Assembly: GCA_937918935.1 (NCBI GenBank)
Contig: CAKZSI010000036.1
Coordinates: 20,343 to 84,342 of the forward strand
Direction of reading: 5' to 3'
DNA length: 64,000 bases
From: an uncultured Chloroflexales bacterium
Lineage (GTDB): Bacteria > Chloroflexota > Chloroflexia > Chloroflexales > Chloroflexaceae
The translations under genes were made by a program, and so were the position numbers. The notes under the pieces are model-generated. The model ran no database searches. It saw only the letters and a list, made by a program, of their open reading frames with translations, and had not been told where the DNA came from. This document shows, piece after piece, positions 52,752-60,988 of the stretch (positions are counted from its first letter, which is position 1; every line of letters starts with the position of its first letter).

Positions 52752-54236
52752 GTGGCGGAGACACTGGTACTGGGGATCGATCAGGGCGGCAGCGGCACTC
52801 GCGCCATGCTGCTGGATCGCGCCGGAACGGTGCGCGGCTACGGGTATCGCCCCGTGGGTCGGCTCTACCCCCGGCCGGGCTGGGTCGAGCAACGCCCTTC
52901 CGCCGTCGCCCGCAGCGCGCGCGAGGCGCTCGACGATGCCATTGCCCGCGCCTGCTGCGACCCTGCCGCGATCGTCGCCTGCGGCATCACCTCGCAGCGC
53001 GACACCGTGTTCGCCTGGGATGCCCGTACCGGGCGCCCGATCGGCAACGCCATCACCTGGCAGGATCTGCGCACCACGCCCCTGGTGGAGGAGACCAACC
53101 AGTGGGAACGCGCCGCCGAGCGGCGCGCGCGCCTGGGCCAGTTCCCCGGCTCCTACTGCTCGGCCATGCACATGGCCTGGCGCATGCGCCACGACCCGGC
53201 CTTTCGCCGCGCCGCCGAGCGGGGATATTTGCGCGTCTCGCTGAGCGCCGGCTGGCTCATCCAGGCCCTCGGCCAGCCCGCCGGGCACACCCTCGACTAC
53301 TCGCTGCTCCAGGCGATGACCGTCTTCGACCCGCGCCGCCGGGCGCTGTGGGACGAGTGGATCGACTACCTGGGCCTGCCGCGGGCGGCCCTGCCCGCCC
53401 CGCGCCCGACCCTGCACCCCTTCGGCACGCTGCGCCTCGGCCAGGTTGAGGTGCCGGTCATGGCGCTGATCAGCGACCAGCAGGCCGCCCTCTTCGGCTA
53501 CGATTGCCGCGCGCCCGGCCAGGCCGTCGCCACCCACGGCACCGCCTCGTTCGTCAACCTCGTCGCCGGCCCCATCGCTCCGCCCCAGGGCCTCTGCAAG
53601 ACCTATCTGGCCTGGGAACTCGATGGCGCTCCCACCTACGCCCTGGAAGCCGACATGACCGTCACCGGCGCGGTAGTGCGCTGGCTGAGCCAGGTGCGCC
53701 TGATCCGCCACACCGCGGACCTCGACGCCCTGGCACAGGAGACGCCCCACAGCGACGGGGTGGTGTTCGTACCCGCCTTCACCGGCCTGGGGGCGCCCCG
53801 CGAGGACCGCAGCGCCCGCGGGGCCATCTTCGGCATGACCCTGGGGACCGGGCCCGGCCATATCGCCCGCGCCTTTTTTGAGAGCCTTGGCTGCCAGTTG
53901 CGCGAGATCCTCGACACGATGGAACACGAGAGCGGCTTACGGATTGACGAGTTGCGTGTCGGCGGGGGGTTGGCCCGCAGCGACGCCGCCTGCCAGATCC
54001 AGGCCGACGTGGCCGGCGTGCGCATCGTCCGCGCCGCCGACACCGAGACCAGCGCGCGGGCCGCGGCGCTCCTGGCCGGTCTGGGCGCAGGCGTGTGGAT
54101 CGGGCCGGAAGACCTGCCGCGGCTGCTCGACCAGGGCGCGCGGACCTTCGAGCCGCACCTGGAGATCGCCGCGCGCGCCGAATTGCTGGCGCGCTGGCAG
54201 CAGGCAGTGGAACGAGCACGGGGGTGGGGGGGATGA
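52752..54236 (+). CDS. FGGY-family carbohydrate kinase, glycerol kinase-like
   Basis: The 494-residue product has the actin-like ATPase fold: 'LVLGIDQGGSGTRAMLLDRA' (phosphate 1), 'ACGITSQRDTVFAWD', 'ATHGTASFVNL', 'VVFVPAFTGLGAPREDRSARG' and 'LRVGGGLARSDAACQIQADV'. The glycerol kinase resemblance is strongest in 'VPAFTGLGAP', but the first loop has GGSGT instead of the GTTSS usual in glycerol kinase, so another polyol or sugar is possible. No transporter is adjacent. The start is GTG at 52752. Confidence 0.88.
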   Translation: MAETLVLGIDQGGSGTRAMLLDRAGTVRGYGYRPVGRLYPRPGWVEQRPSAVARSAREALDDAIARACCDPAAIVACGITSQRDTVFAWDARTGRPIGNAITWQDLRTTPLVEETNQWERAAERRARLGQFPGSYCSAMHMAWRMRHDPAFRRAAERGYLRVSLSAGWLIQALGQPAGHTLDYSLLQAMTVFDPRRRALWDEWIDYLGLPRAALPAPRPTLHPFGTLRLGQVEVPVMALISDQQAALFGYDCRAPGQAVATHGTASFVNLVAGPIAPPQGLCKTYLAWELDGAPTYALEADMTVTGAVVRWLSQVRLIRHTADLDALAQETPHSDGVVFVPAFTGLGAPREDRSARGAIFGMTLGTGPGHIARAFFESLGCQLREILDTMEHESGLRIDELRVGGGLARSDAACQIQADVAGVRIVRAADTETSARAAALLAGLGAGVWIGPEDLPRLLDQGARTFEPHLEIAARAELLARWQQAVERARGWGG

Positions 54237-54353
54237 TTGTGGGTGTTGGATTGTTGGGAAGGGCATCCGGCGCCTCCTCCTGGCGGGTTGGCTGCGCCAA
54301 TGTTCCAGCCTTACCGGCGACAGCCGGCCCATCATACGTGCTCGGGCGCAGAG

Positions 54354-54536
54354 CTAGCCCGCGCGCGCCAGCACCACCGTCGCGAAGGTCGCGCTGGCGA
54401 CGATCAGCGCCGTCAGCAGTAGCAACCAGATCGGCATCAACGCGCCTACGAACGACACGTTGAACATTACTATCAGCACCGCGCCGGTGACGATCCAGAT
54501 CGTCATGATGGCAATCAGGCGGTGAAGTGAGGTCAT
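54354..54536 (-). CDS. Small two-helix membrane protein
   Basis: The 60-residue product has two hydrophobic helices (about 8-27 and 32-55, 'ALMPIWLLLLTALIVASATF'). AAAGGGGA lies in the right place upstream of the ATG at 54536. No family is recognised. One copy of the 36-bp direct repeat begins at 54551, just upstream, with its start overlapping the ribosome site, and a second copy follows 73 bases further. Confidence 0.55.
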   Translation of the reverse strand: MTSLHRLIAIMTIWIVTGAVLIVMFNVSFVGALMPIWLLLLTALIVASATFATVVLARAG

Positions 54537-54881
54537 CGGTTGGTTTCCCCTTTCAGATCGGCGGTGCACCCGGCTTCTCATCTGTCTCGCCTGCGCCAGG
54601 GGAAGTTCCGGCGCAGCTCGTGATTTCAGATCGGCGGTGCACCCGGCTTCTCATCTGTCCCTTGACAGACACAGGAAACCGTGTATACCTGCTTGTCGAA
54701 GTACCGCACCCGTGCTAGAGTATAGCCCGTGCAACACGCATTTATAGCACTACAGCCAGACTGCCCCTCAGAGAGGGAGGTTTGGAGAGGCTTCACCCTT
54801 CCGAACGCCTGCAACCCCCACCGAGCCAGCATCCTGGATTGGGCGCGCCAGACGCCCTTCCACAATCAAGGAACCCCGACC
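54537..54881. other. Gene-less stretch with direct repeat
   Basis: It contains the 54551-54586 and 54624-54659 direct repeats and a GAGAGGGAGG...CTTCACCCTTCC sequence (about 54770-54805). No gene is supported; the coxS-like gene starts at 54882. Confidence 0.6.
54551..54659. repeat. 36-bp direct repeat, two copies 73 bp apart
   Basis: TTTCAGATCGGCGGTGCACC and the following 16 bases occur at 54551-54586 and again at 54624-54659 without a mismatch. The intervening 37 bases differ. It may be the footprint of a past insertion or a slippage duplication. Confidence 0.75.
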
Positions 54882-55373
54882 GTGCCAACGATTACCGTTA
54901 CCGTGAACGGCACAACCCACACCAGCGAGGTTGAAGCGCGCACCTTGCTGGCACATTACCTGCGCGAGCACCTCAACCTGACCGGCACGCACATCGGCTG
55001 CGACACGAGCCAGTGCGGCGCGTGCGTCGTGCACCTGAACGGCGACAGTGTCAAGGCATGCACTGTGCTCGCCATGCAGGCTGATGGGGCGACGATCACC
55101 ACGATTGAAGGTCTGACCCGGCACGACGAGTTGCATCCCCTCCAGGAGGGGTTCTGGGAACAGCACGGGCTGCAGTGCGGCTTCTGCACCCCCGGCATGA
55201 TCATGGCCGCTGCCGACCTGCTCCGGCGCAACCCGCGTCCTACCGATGAGGCGATCCGCCGGGGGCTGGAGGGCAACCTGTGCCGCTGCACCGGCTACGA
55301 GAACATCGTGCGCGCAGTGCGCTACGCCGCCGAGAAACTGCATGCCGCCACCGGGCCGGAGAGCGAGGTATGA
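54882..55373 (+). CDS. [2Fe-2S]-binding subunit of a xanthine dehydrogenase/CO dehydrogenase-type enzyme (CoxS-like)
   Basis: The 163-residue product has the plant-type ferredoxin cluster '[16 protein letters not shown]' (about 40-55) and the second [2Fe-2S] cluster '[16 protein letters not shown]' and '[15 protein letters not shown]'. These transfer electrons in molybdenum hydroxylases. The start is GTG with AAGGA upstream. Its stop overlaps the start of the FAD subunit (ATGA), so the two are translationally coupled. The molybdenum-binding large subunit is missing from the window. Confidence 0.93.
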   Translation: MPTITVTVNGTTHTSEVEARTLLAHYLREHLNLTGTHIGCDTSQCGACVVHLNGDSVKACTVLAMQADGATITTIEGLTRHDELHPLQEGFWEQHGLQCGFCTPGMIMAAADLLRRNPRPTDEAIRRGLEGNLCRCTGYENIVRAVRYAAEKLHAATGPESEV

Positions 55374-56239
55374 TTCCCTGCCCCTTTGAGTACTACGCGC
55401 CCGCTACGCTCACCGAAGTGATCGCCTTGCTGGAGTGTTTCGGCGACGAGGCCAGGATCCTCGCCGGGGGCCATTCCCTGCTCCCGGCGATGAAGCTGCG
55501 TCTTGCCGCGCCTGCTGTGCTGATTGATATTACGCGAATTGCTGAGTTGCGCGGCATTGCGATTGAGGGTATGGTGCGGATCGGAGCGACCACAACCTGG
55601 TCGGAGATCGAGCGCCACGCGGGGTTACGGCGCGCCGTTCCGGTGCTGCCCGAGGCTGTTGAACAGATTGGCGACCTCCAGGTGCGCAACCGGGGCACCC
55701 TGGGCGGCTCACTGGCCCACGCCGATCCCGCCGCCGATGCTCCTGCCGTCATCCTGGCCCTCGACGCACGGATCGAGGCCCGCGGCCCCACCGGAGGGCG
55801 CAGCATTCCCGCCGACGCCTTCTTCACCGATATGCTCACCACTGCGCTGGCCCACTCGGAAGTGCTCACCGCCATCGTGATCCCACCCCTGGGCGCGGGT
55901 GAAGGCGCGGCCTACGTCAAGTACCGCCACCCGGCCAGCGGCTATGCCATTGTTGGCGTTGCCGCTTATGTCAAACTTACAGGCGGCCAGGTGAGTGCCT
56001 GCCGCGTTGCGGTGACCGGCGCCGGGTCTATGGCCGTGCGTCGGAGCAAGGTGGAGCAGGCCATGCTCGGCAGCGACGGCGGGGCCCAGGCCATTGCCGC
56101 CGCCGCCGCGCGGGCCGGTGAAGGGATGGACATCCTCGGCGATCTCCACGCCAGCGAGGAGTACCGTCGGGCGATGGTCGCCGTCTACACCCGACGCGCC
56201 CTCACGGCCGCCGTTGAGCGAGCCAGGCAAGCCATCTAA
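55370..56239 (+). CDS. FAD-binding medium subunit of a molybdenum hydroxylase (CoxM-like)
   Basis: The 289-residue product has the two FAD motifs '[18 protein letters not shown]' (about 31-48) and '[20 protein letters not shown]' (about 105-125), and the C-terminal CoxM domain ('[16 protein letters not shown]'). It accepts electrons from the small subunit's iron-sulfur clusters. The usual order is medium, small and large subunits in one operon; here small-medium are present and the next gene is convergent, so the large subunit is elsewhere or lost. Confidence 0.92.
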   Translation: MIPCPFEYYAPATLTEVIALLECFGDEARILAGGHSLLPAMKLRLAAPAVLIDITRIAELRGIAIEGMVRIGATTTWSEIERHAGLRRAVPVLPEAVEQIGDLQVRNRGTLGGSLAHADPAADAPAVILALDARIEARGPTGGRSIPADAFFTDMLTTALAHSEVLTAIVIPPLGAGEGAAYVKYRHPASGYAIVGVAAYVKLTGGQVSACRVAVTGAGSMAVRRSKVEQAMLGSDGGAQAIAAAAARAGEGMDILGDLHASEEYRRAMVAVYTRRALTAAVERARQAI

Positions 56240-56363
56240 GCCCTTCGCCCAATCTCGGCGTATCCGGCAGGTTCCTGACCAGGAGAGGATCTGAGAGGGA
56301 CTCACTCCCGGCAGGCCGAGATACGGGGCAACACCGGCTTCCCTGGCCTCCTCCAACCTGCGT

Positions 56364-57362
56364 TCACCCCAGCGCCGGATGCTTGCGATGGGTAAAAATC
56401 GCATCCACGGAAATGCCGCTATGGATGCGCTGGATCACCTCACCCAGCAGCGTGCTGACGCTTAAGACGGTCAACCCTGGCCAGTGTTGCTCGGGCGACA
56501 GGGGGAGCGTGTCAGTCACCACCACCTCGCGTAGCCCGCACTGCTGCAGGCGTTGGGCCGCCCCGCCGACGAACACCCCATGTACGCAGCAGGCGTAGAG
56601 TTCACGGGCGCCCTCGCGTTCGAGCAGGCGCGCGACTTCCAGGATCGAGCCGCCAGTGGCGATCTCATCGTCAACGATCAGACAACGTTTGCCAGTTACA
56701 TCGCCAATCAAATTCAGCGCTTCGGTCGAGGTCAGCGGGCCATCGCGACGCCCCAGTTGCTGTATGCGACGCTTCTCGACGATCGCCAGCGGCGCGCCGA
56801 TGGCCTCGGCGAAGTTGCGCCCGCGTTTGGCAAACCCGACATCGGGCGCCACGACGATCAGATCGTCCCAGCCCTTGTCGGCCCAGTAACGCACCAGCAG
56901 GGGCACGGCCGTCAATTCATCCATCGGAATACTGAAGAAGCCCTGAATCTGCCCGGCATGCAGATCAATCGTGAGCACCTGATGCGCGCCAGCGGCCTGG
57001 ATCATGTCGGCCAGCAGACGGGCCGTAATCGGGACGCGCGGCTGGTCCTTCTTGTCGGTGCGACCATAGGCGTAGTAGGGGATCACCGCGGTGATGCGCC
57101 CGGCCGAGGCGCGTTTGCAGGCGTCGAGCAGGATCAGCAACTCCAAGATCCGGTCACTCAGGTTGGGCGTCGAAAGGGATTGGACAACGAACACGTCTTT
57201 CTCGCGGACGCTTTCGTTGAGCTTGATAAAGATGTTCTCATTGGCAAACTTGACGATCGTCGTATCACCCAGCGGTACGCCAACCCGTTCACAGATCGCC
57301 TGTGCCAGGGGGATGTTTCCATTGCCCGAGAAGATCCGCATTTCATCAAAGCGACTGCCCAT
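56364..57362 (-). CDS. prs: Ribose-phosphate diphosphokinase (PRPP synthetase)
   Basis: The enzyme makes PRPP for purine, pyrimidine, His and Trp synthesis. The 332-residue product has 'IFSGNGNIPLAQAICERVGV', 'IPYYAYGRTDKKDQPRVPIT', 'TIDLHAGQIQGFF', the flexible loop 'VEKRRIQQLGR' and the PRPP site 'CLIVDDEIATGGSI'. In standard bacterial enzymes the loops read 'RQDRK' and 'DKRR', so this is a slightly divergent class. GGAGGAGCC precedes the ATG at 57362. It supplies the substrate of PurF encoded elsewhere in this window. Confidence 0.94.
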   Translation of the reverse strand: MGSRFDEMRIFSGNGNIPLAQAICERVGVPLGDTTIVKFANENIFIKLNESVREKDVFVVQSLSTPNLSDRILELLILLDACKRASAGRITAVIPYYAYGRTDKKDQPRVPITARLLADMIQAAGAHQVLTIDLHAGQIQGFFSIPMDELTAVPLLVRYWADKGWDDLIVVAPDVGFAKRGRNFAEAIGAPLAIVEKRRIQQLGRRDGPLTSTEALNLIGDVTGKRCLIVDDEIATGGSILEVARLLEREGARELYACCVHGVFVGGAAQRLQQCGLREVVVTDTLPLSPEQHWPGLTVLSVSTLLGEVIQRIHSGISVDAIFTHRKHPALG

Positions 57363-57426
57363 GGCTCCTCCGTGAAAGCTTGCAAGTTCCGCTTACGGTC
57401 TTTCATAGGGTGGAAAAGAAGTGATA

Positions 57427-57448
57427 CAGGGAGGGCAAGCCCTCCCTG
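57427..57448. repeat. Perfect family-B palindrome CAGGGAGGGC-AA
   Basis: CAGGGAGGGC and its complement flank AA, giving a 10-bp stem. Located between the minus-strand prs start and the downstream 142-residue protein gene. Confidence 0.75.
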
Positions 57449-57488
57449 CGACCCTCCCGCTCGTGCTCCGCGCCTTCGTGGCGCATGT

Positions 57489-57917
57489 TCACCTCAGGAG
57501 GTCGATGAGCGCCTCGCGTTCGAGACGCAGGCCGGGTGGCAGGCCGGGTGTGTCCTCTTCGACCGGTTCATCGGCGATCAGCAGCGCCTGAATGGTCGGG
57601 CGCTGGAGCAGCGCGGCCAGGGCCTGCGAGAGACTCAGGGCGACCAGGCGCGGCGACCGACCGAGGCGGTTGCGCTGGGCGAAGCCAAGGGCCGCATCAG
57701 AACTCTGGAAGACCAGGAGCAGGCGCGGACGGCGCGCCTCCCCGCTACCCGCCGTTGCGCCAGACGCATCGCCAGCGGTGCGATAACCATAGAACTGCCG
57801 TGGTTGCACCCCGCGCTCGGCAAGACGCGCCTGCAGCGCGGCCAGGGCCGCCTCGGCGGCTTCGGCGCTGAAGCCCTGCGCGCAGGCCACGTCAATGAAG
57901 CGATTGCCCTCAGACAT
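57489..57917 (-). CDS. Uncharacterised 142-residue protein
   Basis: The product has an Ala-rich helical N-terminus (about 14-38, 'AEAAEAALAALQARLAERGV'), a strand 'RLLLVFQSSDAALGFAQRNR' (about 68-88), and a repetitive-looking C-terminus with 'PTIQALLIADEPVEEDTP'. No family is recognised, no membrane helix or signal peptide is seen. It lies downstream of the HIT and surface-repeat genes on the same strand, about 150 bases after the latter. GC-rich codon use matches neighbours. Confidence 0.6.
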   Translation of the reverse strand: MSEGNRFIDVACAQGFSAEAAEAALAALQARLAERGVQPRQFYGYRTAGDASGATAGSGEARRPRLLLVFQSSDAALGFAQRNRLGRSPRLVALSLSQALAALLQRPTIQALLIADEPVEEDTPGLPPGLRLEREALIDLLR

Positions 57918-58017
57918 ACGTCCCTTCTGCCGGTGCGCTCGTGCGCAACTACCGCACTCGATTAGAGGAGAGTGGGGAAAGCAGGTTTCCCCGCGCCCCT
58001 GCCTGAGAAGAGGGACA

Positions 58018-58036
58018 GGGAGGGCTGCGCCCTCCC
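58018..58036. repeat. Family-B palindrome GGGAGGGC-TGC
   Basis: Perfect 8-bp arms. A family-A copy (GGGGAAAGCAGGTTTCCCC, 57974-57992) lies about 25 bases away, showing the paired arrangement. Confidence 0.75.
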
Positions 58037-58071
58037 CGAAACCGCTCCCTCCTTGCCCAACTGGTGGAACA

Positions 58072-59010
58072 CTACGGCAACGAGACCGGCGTCGGCACTG
58101 GCTGCACCGTCGTCGGGCGCGGCTCGCCACGGTAGAGCGCCAGGCCGAGCAACCCGAGCTGCACTTCGTCGGGTGTACCGGCAAACTCGGGGTGGTACTC
58201 CATACGCGCCCGCTCGAAGTACTGCACCCGATAGGCGCGGCCATCGGGCAACACTTCGTCGAACTCCTCGCTAATCGGGAAGCCGAACACCTGTATGCCG
58301 CCGTGCACCTCCCAGAACTGCAGGAAGCGCCCGCCCAGACCATGCCCTGTCTCGGGCACAAAGCGCAGATCGGGTGTACCAACAAAAAACGCCTGGCGGG
58401 CAAAGCTGCGTCCTTCGGTGAACTCTCTCCCGATCAGACCGGGCTGAACCTCAAAGGGTGTACCGGCGAATTCGGGCCAGTGCTCAAGTCGCGCCCGCTC
58501 GAACCACTGCACCTCGCGCCCATTCACCACCTCCGGAGCAGCCAGCGGCAGGCCAAAGATCCGCACGCCGCCCATCATCTCATAGTAGCCCGCGAAACGC
58601 GGCGACACTTCCGGCGGCACGTAGGCCAGGGCGCCCACGGGCGGCACGCCGACGTTGATTTCCATAGACCCCGGCTCCAACCCCACCGGCACAGCCTGGA
58701 CCGGCGACGGCTCTCCAGCCAGCAGCACGCGGGTGGGCGCCAGATCAACACCCCGGCCCGGCAGGCGCGTTAAGCCCAGCCCGCTGAGCAACAGCCACAG
58801 CAAGAGCAGGACAACGAGGCCAACCAGAAGCAGCAACCCCCACCGGAGGACCCGGTTCGTCCCCGTGGTCCGTTCGGGGCGTCTGGTGCCACCGGGGCGT
58901 CGTTCTTCGGGCCGCTGATCGTTACTCTGCTTACCACTTGACATGATGGGATACCGGTTTTCGGTCACGAACTCAAGGCGTCGCGGCTCGGAAGAACCGC
59001 CATCGCTCAT
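58072..59010 (-). CDS. Membrane protein with two surface repeats (LGFP-like)
   Basis: The 312-residue product has a basic cytosolic N-terminus (about 1-55), a membrane helix (56-80), and an extracellular part with two repeats (about 135-195 and 218-295). Each reads like 'GGRFLQFWEVHGGIQVFGFP', 'ISEEF' and 'VQYFERARMEYHPEFAGTP'. The same pattern occurs twice in the subtilase gene at 60989. The repeat resembles LGFP-type cell-wall-binding units but I cannot match it to a named family. The start overlaps the HIT gene's stop (ATGA). Confidence 0.75.
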   Translation of the reverse strand: MSDGGSSEPRRLEFVTENRYPIMSSGKQSNDQRPEERRPGGTRRPERTTGTNRVLRWGLLLLVGLVVLLLLWLLLSGLGLTRLPGRGVDLAPTRVLLAGEPSPVQAVPVGLEPGSMEINVGVPPVGALAYVPPEVSPRFAGYYEMMGGVRIFGLPLAAPEVVNGREVQWFERARLEHWPEFAGTPFEVQPGLIGREFTEGRSFARQAFFVGTPDLRFVPETGHGLGGRFLQFWEVHGGIQVFGFPISEEFDEVLPDGRAYRVQYFERARMEYHPEFAGTPDEVQLGLLGLALYRGEPRPTTVQPVPTPVSLP

Positions 59011-59429
59011 GCGCCCTCCTTGCCGATCTGCATCCGGATCAACTCGGCGGTCTGGTTGAGTTCATCGTGCACGGCGGCGCCCGGGCGCCAGCCGCGCACG
59101 GCGTGGTCGCCTTCCCAGCGCGGGATGACATGCACGTGATAGTGGAACACAACCTGACCGGCCGCGGCGCCGTTGTTCTGGATGATATTGAAGCCATCAG
59201 GCTGGAGCGCGGCCTTGATTGCCCGGGCGACGATCTGCGTGGTGCGCGCCACCGCCGCCACCAACTCCGGCGGCAGATCGAGGAGATCGGGGTATTCCTC
59301 CTTACAGATCACCAGTGTATGCCCACGTGACGCCGGGTTGATGTCCAGAAACGCCAGGGTCAGGTCGTCCTCATACACTTTGGCGGCGGGTAGTTCACCC
59401 CTGACGATCCGCGAGAAGACCGAGGCCAT
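59007..59429 (-). CDS. HIT-family nucleotide hydrolase
   Basis: The 140-residue product has the histidine triad 'HYHVHVIPRW' (about 99-108) and the N-terminal 'FSRIVRGELPAAKVYEDDLT' typical of HinT-type proteins. These hydrolyse nucleoside phosphoramidates. It is the first gene of a pair: the surface-repeat membrane protein starts within its stop codon. The functional link between the two is not obvious. Confidence 0.94.
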   Translation of the reverse strand: MASVFSRIVRGELPAAKVYEDDLTLAFLDINPASRGHTLVICKEEYPDLLDLPPELVAAVARTTQIVARAIKAALQPDGFNIIQNNGAAAGQVVFHYHVHVIPRWEGDHAVRGWRPGAAVHDELNQTAELIRMQIGKEGA

Positions 59430-59628
59430 AGCTTATCTCCTCTCCGCAAGGTTCCCTTGATGATGTGCTCTTCGGATATCCATACGGCCTGGCCACACCA
59501 GTAAAATCAAAGAGGATATTTCCGGGAGGGCGCGGCCCTCCCTTGTCAGCGTGGGAGGGCGGCATCTTCCCGCACTTCCGGGCAGGGTGCGGGGGAACCA
59601 GGTTTCCCGTATTGACGCCATCCACGGC

Positions 59629-60639
59629 TCAAATCTTGACCCCCGCCTCCTCCACCGTCTCCCGCGCGGCGCCGCCGTGCTCGTCCATGCGGTAGCGGCG
59701 ACCGAACCAGGCCAGAGCGATCACCCCAAGCAAGACGCCAAACCAGAGGGTGCAAAAGCGGATGATAATCGTCGCCGTGGTAGCGGTGCTGGCGGCCAGG
59801 CCGACGATCGCTACCAGCAGGCCCACACTGCTCGCCTCGCTTACTCCCAGCCCGCCCGGCAGAAAGGAGACCAACCCGAACAGGGTGCTCGCCGCAAAGA
59901 CAAAGGTCGCCTGCAGGAGCAACAGGGGCGTGCCCGCCGCGCCAACACCCACCAGCACAAAGTAGAAGGCCAGGCACTCGAAGCCCCACGAGACGACGCT
60001 GATCAGCGTGGCAATGAGCAAGACGCGCCATTCCAGCAACTGCTGCGTGCTGGTATACATCGTGTGCAGGCGGGGGGCGACCTTCGAGCCGAAGGGCAAC
60101 CGGGCCGTGGCGTCGATCAACCCCAGGGCGAGGCGGCGGTGCTGGAGCACCAGTATCCCGCCAGATGCCGCCACCACCAGCACCACAAAGGCAAACCGCG
60201 CCGGCGGATAGAGCATCAGACCAGCGGCCATCAGCAACAGCATTGCCAGGCCATCGGTGAGCCGTTCGGCCAGCACCACCGGCGCCGAGGCGCTCACCGC
60301 CGCACCGTTCACCCGTTTGAGCAGCACCGACTTGAACACCTCCCCGAGTTTGCCAGGGGTAACCGACATCACCAGACCGGCGGTGAAGATCAAGCCGCTG
60401 TCCAGGCGACCGACCCCGTGGCCCAGACCCGGCCGCCGCAGGTAGTACTCCCACTTCAGCCAGCGGAGCAGGTAGTTAAGGGCAGTGAGACCGAGGATGA
60501 GGGGCAACCATGCCCAGCGAAACGCGCCCAGATCGCGCCAGACCGCGCTGGCATCGCTGACCAGGCCCATGACGATCACCACTGCCAGGCCAAGCAGCAG
60601 TGAGGCGAGGAGTTTGCCTTGCAGGGTGCGTAGCGACAT
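59629..60639 (-). CDS. YbhN/UPF0104-type integral membrane protein (lysylphosphatidylglycerol synthase TM-like)
   Basis: The 336-residue product has about eight membrane helices. Family motifs include 'LNYLLRWLKWEYYLR' near helix 2, 'VTPGKLGEVFKSVLLKRVNG' and 'FLPGGLGVSEASSVGLLV', all typical of the LPG_synthase_TM/UPF0104 domain. The domain is found in flippases of lipid-linked molecules and in glycosyltransferase systems. The exact cargo is unknown. ATG at 60639 was chosen because the promoter at 60702-60674 is close. Confidence 0.85.
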   Translation of the reverse strand: MSLRTLQGKLLASLLLGLAVVIVMGLVSDASAVWRDLGAFRWAWLPLILGLTALNYLLRWLKWEYYLRRPGLGHGVGRLDSGLIFTAGLVMSVTPGKLGEVFKSVLLKRVNGAAVSASAPVVLAERLTDGLAMLLLMAAGLMLYPPARFAFVVLVVAASGGILVLQHRRLALGLIDATARLPFGSKVAPRLHTMYTSTQQLLEWRVLLIATLISVVSWGFECLAFYFVLVGVGAAGTPLLLLQATFVFAASTLFGLVSFLPGGLGVSEASSVGLLVAIVGLAASTATTATIIIRFCTLWFGVLLGVIALAWFGRRYRMDEHGGAARETVEEAGVKI

Positions 60640-60673
60640 AGCTTGCCCTGGTTCTACGACGGGCACTGTGCCG

Positions 60674-60702
60674 ATTATACAGCCCGCTCCGCAGAAGCGC
60701 AA
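60674..60702 (-). promoter_or_regulatory. Promoter of the YbhN-like gene
   Basis: Minus strand: TTTGCG (60702-60697), 17-base spacer, TATAAT (60679-60674). Transcription would begin near 60667, about 30 bases before the ATG. Confidence 0.6.
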
Positions 60703-60821
60703 AACGAGGCGTTCCGCCTACGAGTTACGATGTACCGCATAGCACGCAGAGGAGAGCTTTCTGAAGTTCTCTGCAGTGCGGACGCGCTACCATTGCGTTC
60801 CGCGTTATCCGATGACGTTCT

Positions 60822-60842
60822 GGGGAGGGCTTTGCCCTCCCC
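60822..60842. repeat. Family-B palindrome GGGGAGGGC-TTT
   Basis: Perfect 9-bp arms. It is preceded by GTTATCCGATGACGTTCTG, the same order as near 5408 and 30487. Confidence 0.75.
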
Positions 60843-60988
60843 TCAGACGGCGAACCAGGTATAATGATAGCGTTGATGCGCCATCGTCAGAAATTGGGCG
60901 GGCAAGGCCTGCCCAACACAACCCTTTTGCATTCCCGGTGATGTGCGGCTGCGCCGCGCATGCGCCCCATCGTGGAAGGAAACCTGCC

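Larger units (their letters stand above)
60640..60988. other. Divergent intergenic region
   Basis: It holds the minus-strand promoter of the YbhN-like gene (60702-60674), a plus-strand TATAAT (60860-60865) about 125 bases before the subtilase start, and a perfect family-B palindrome (60822-60842). I see no gene. Confidence 0.5.
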
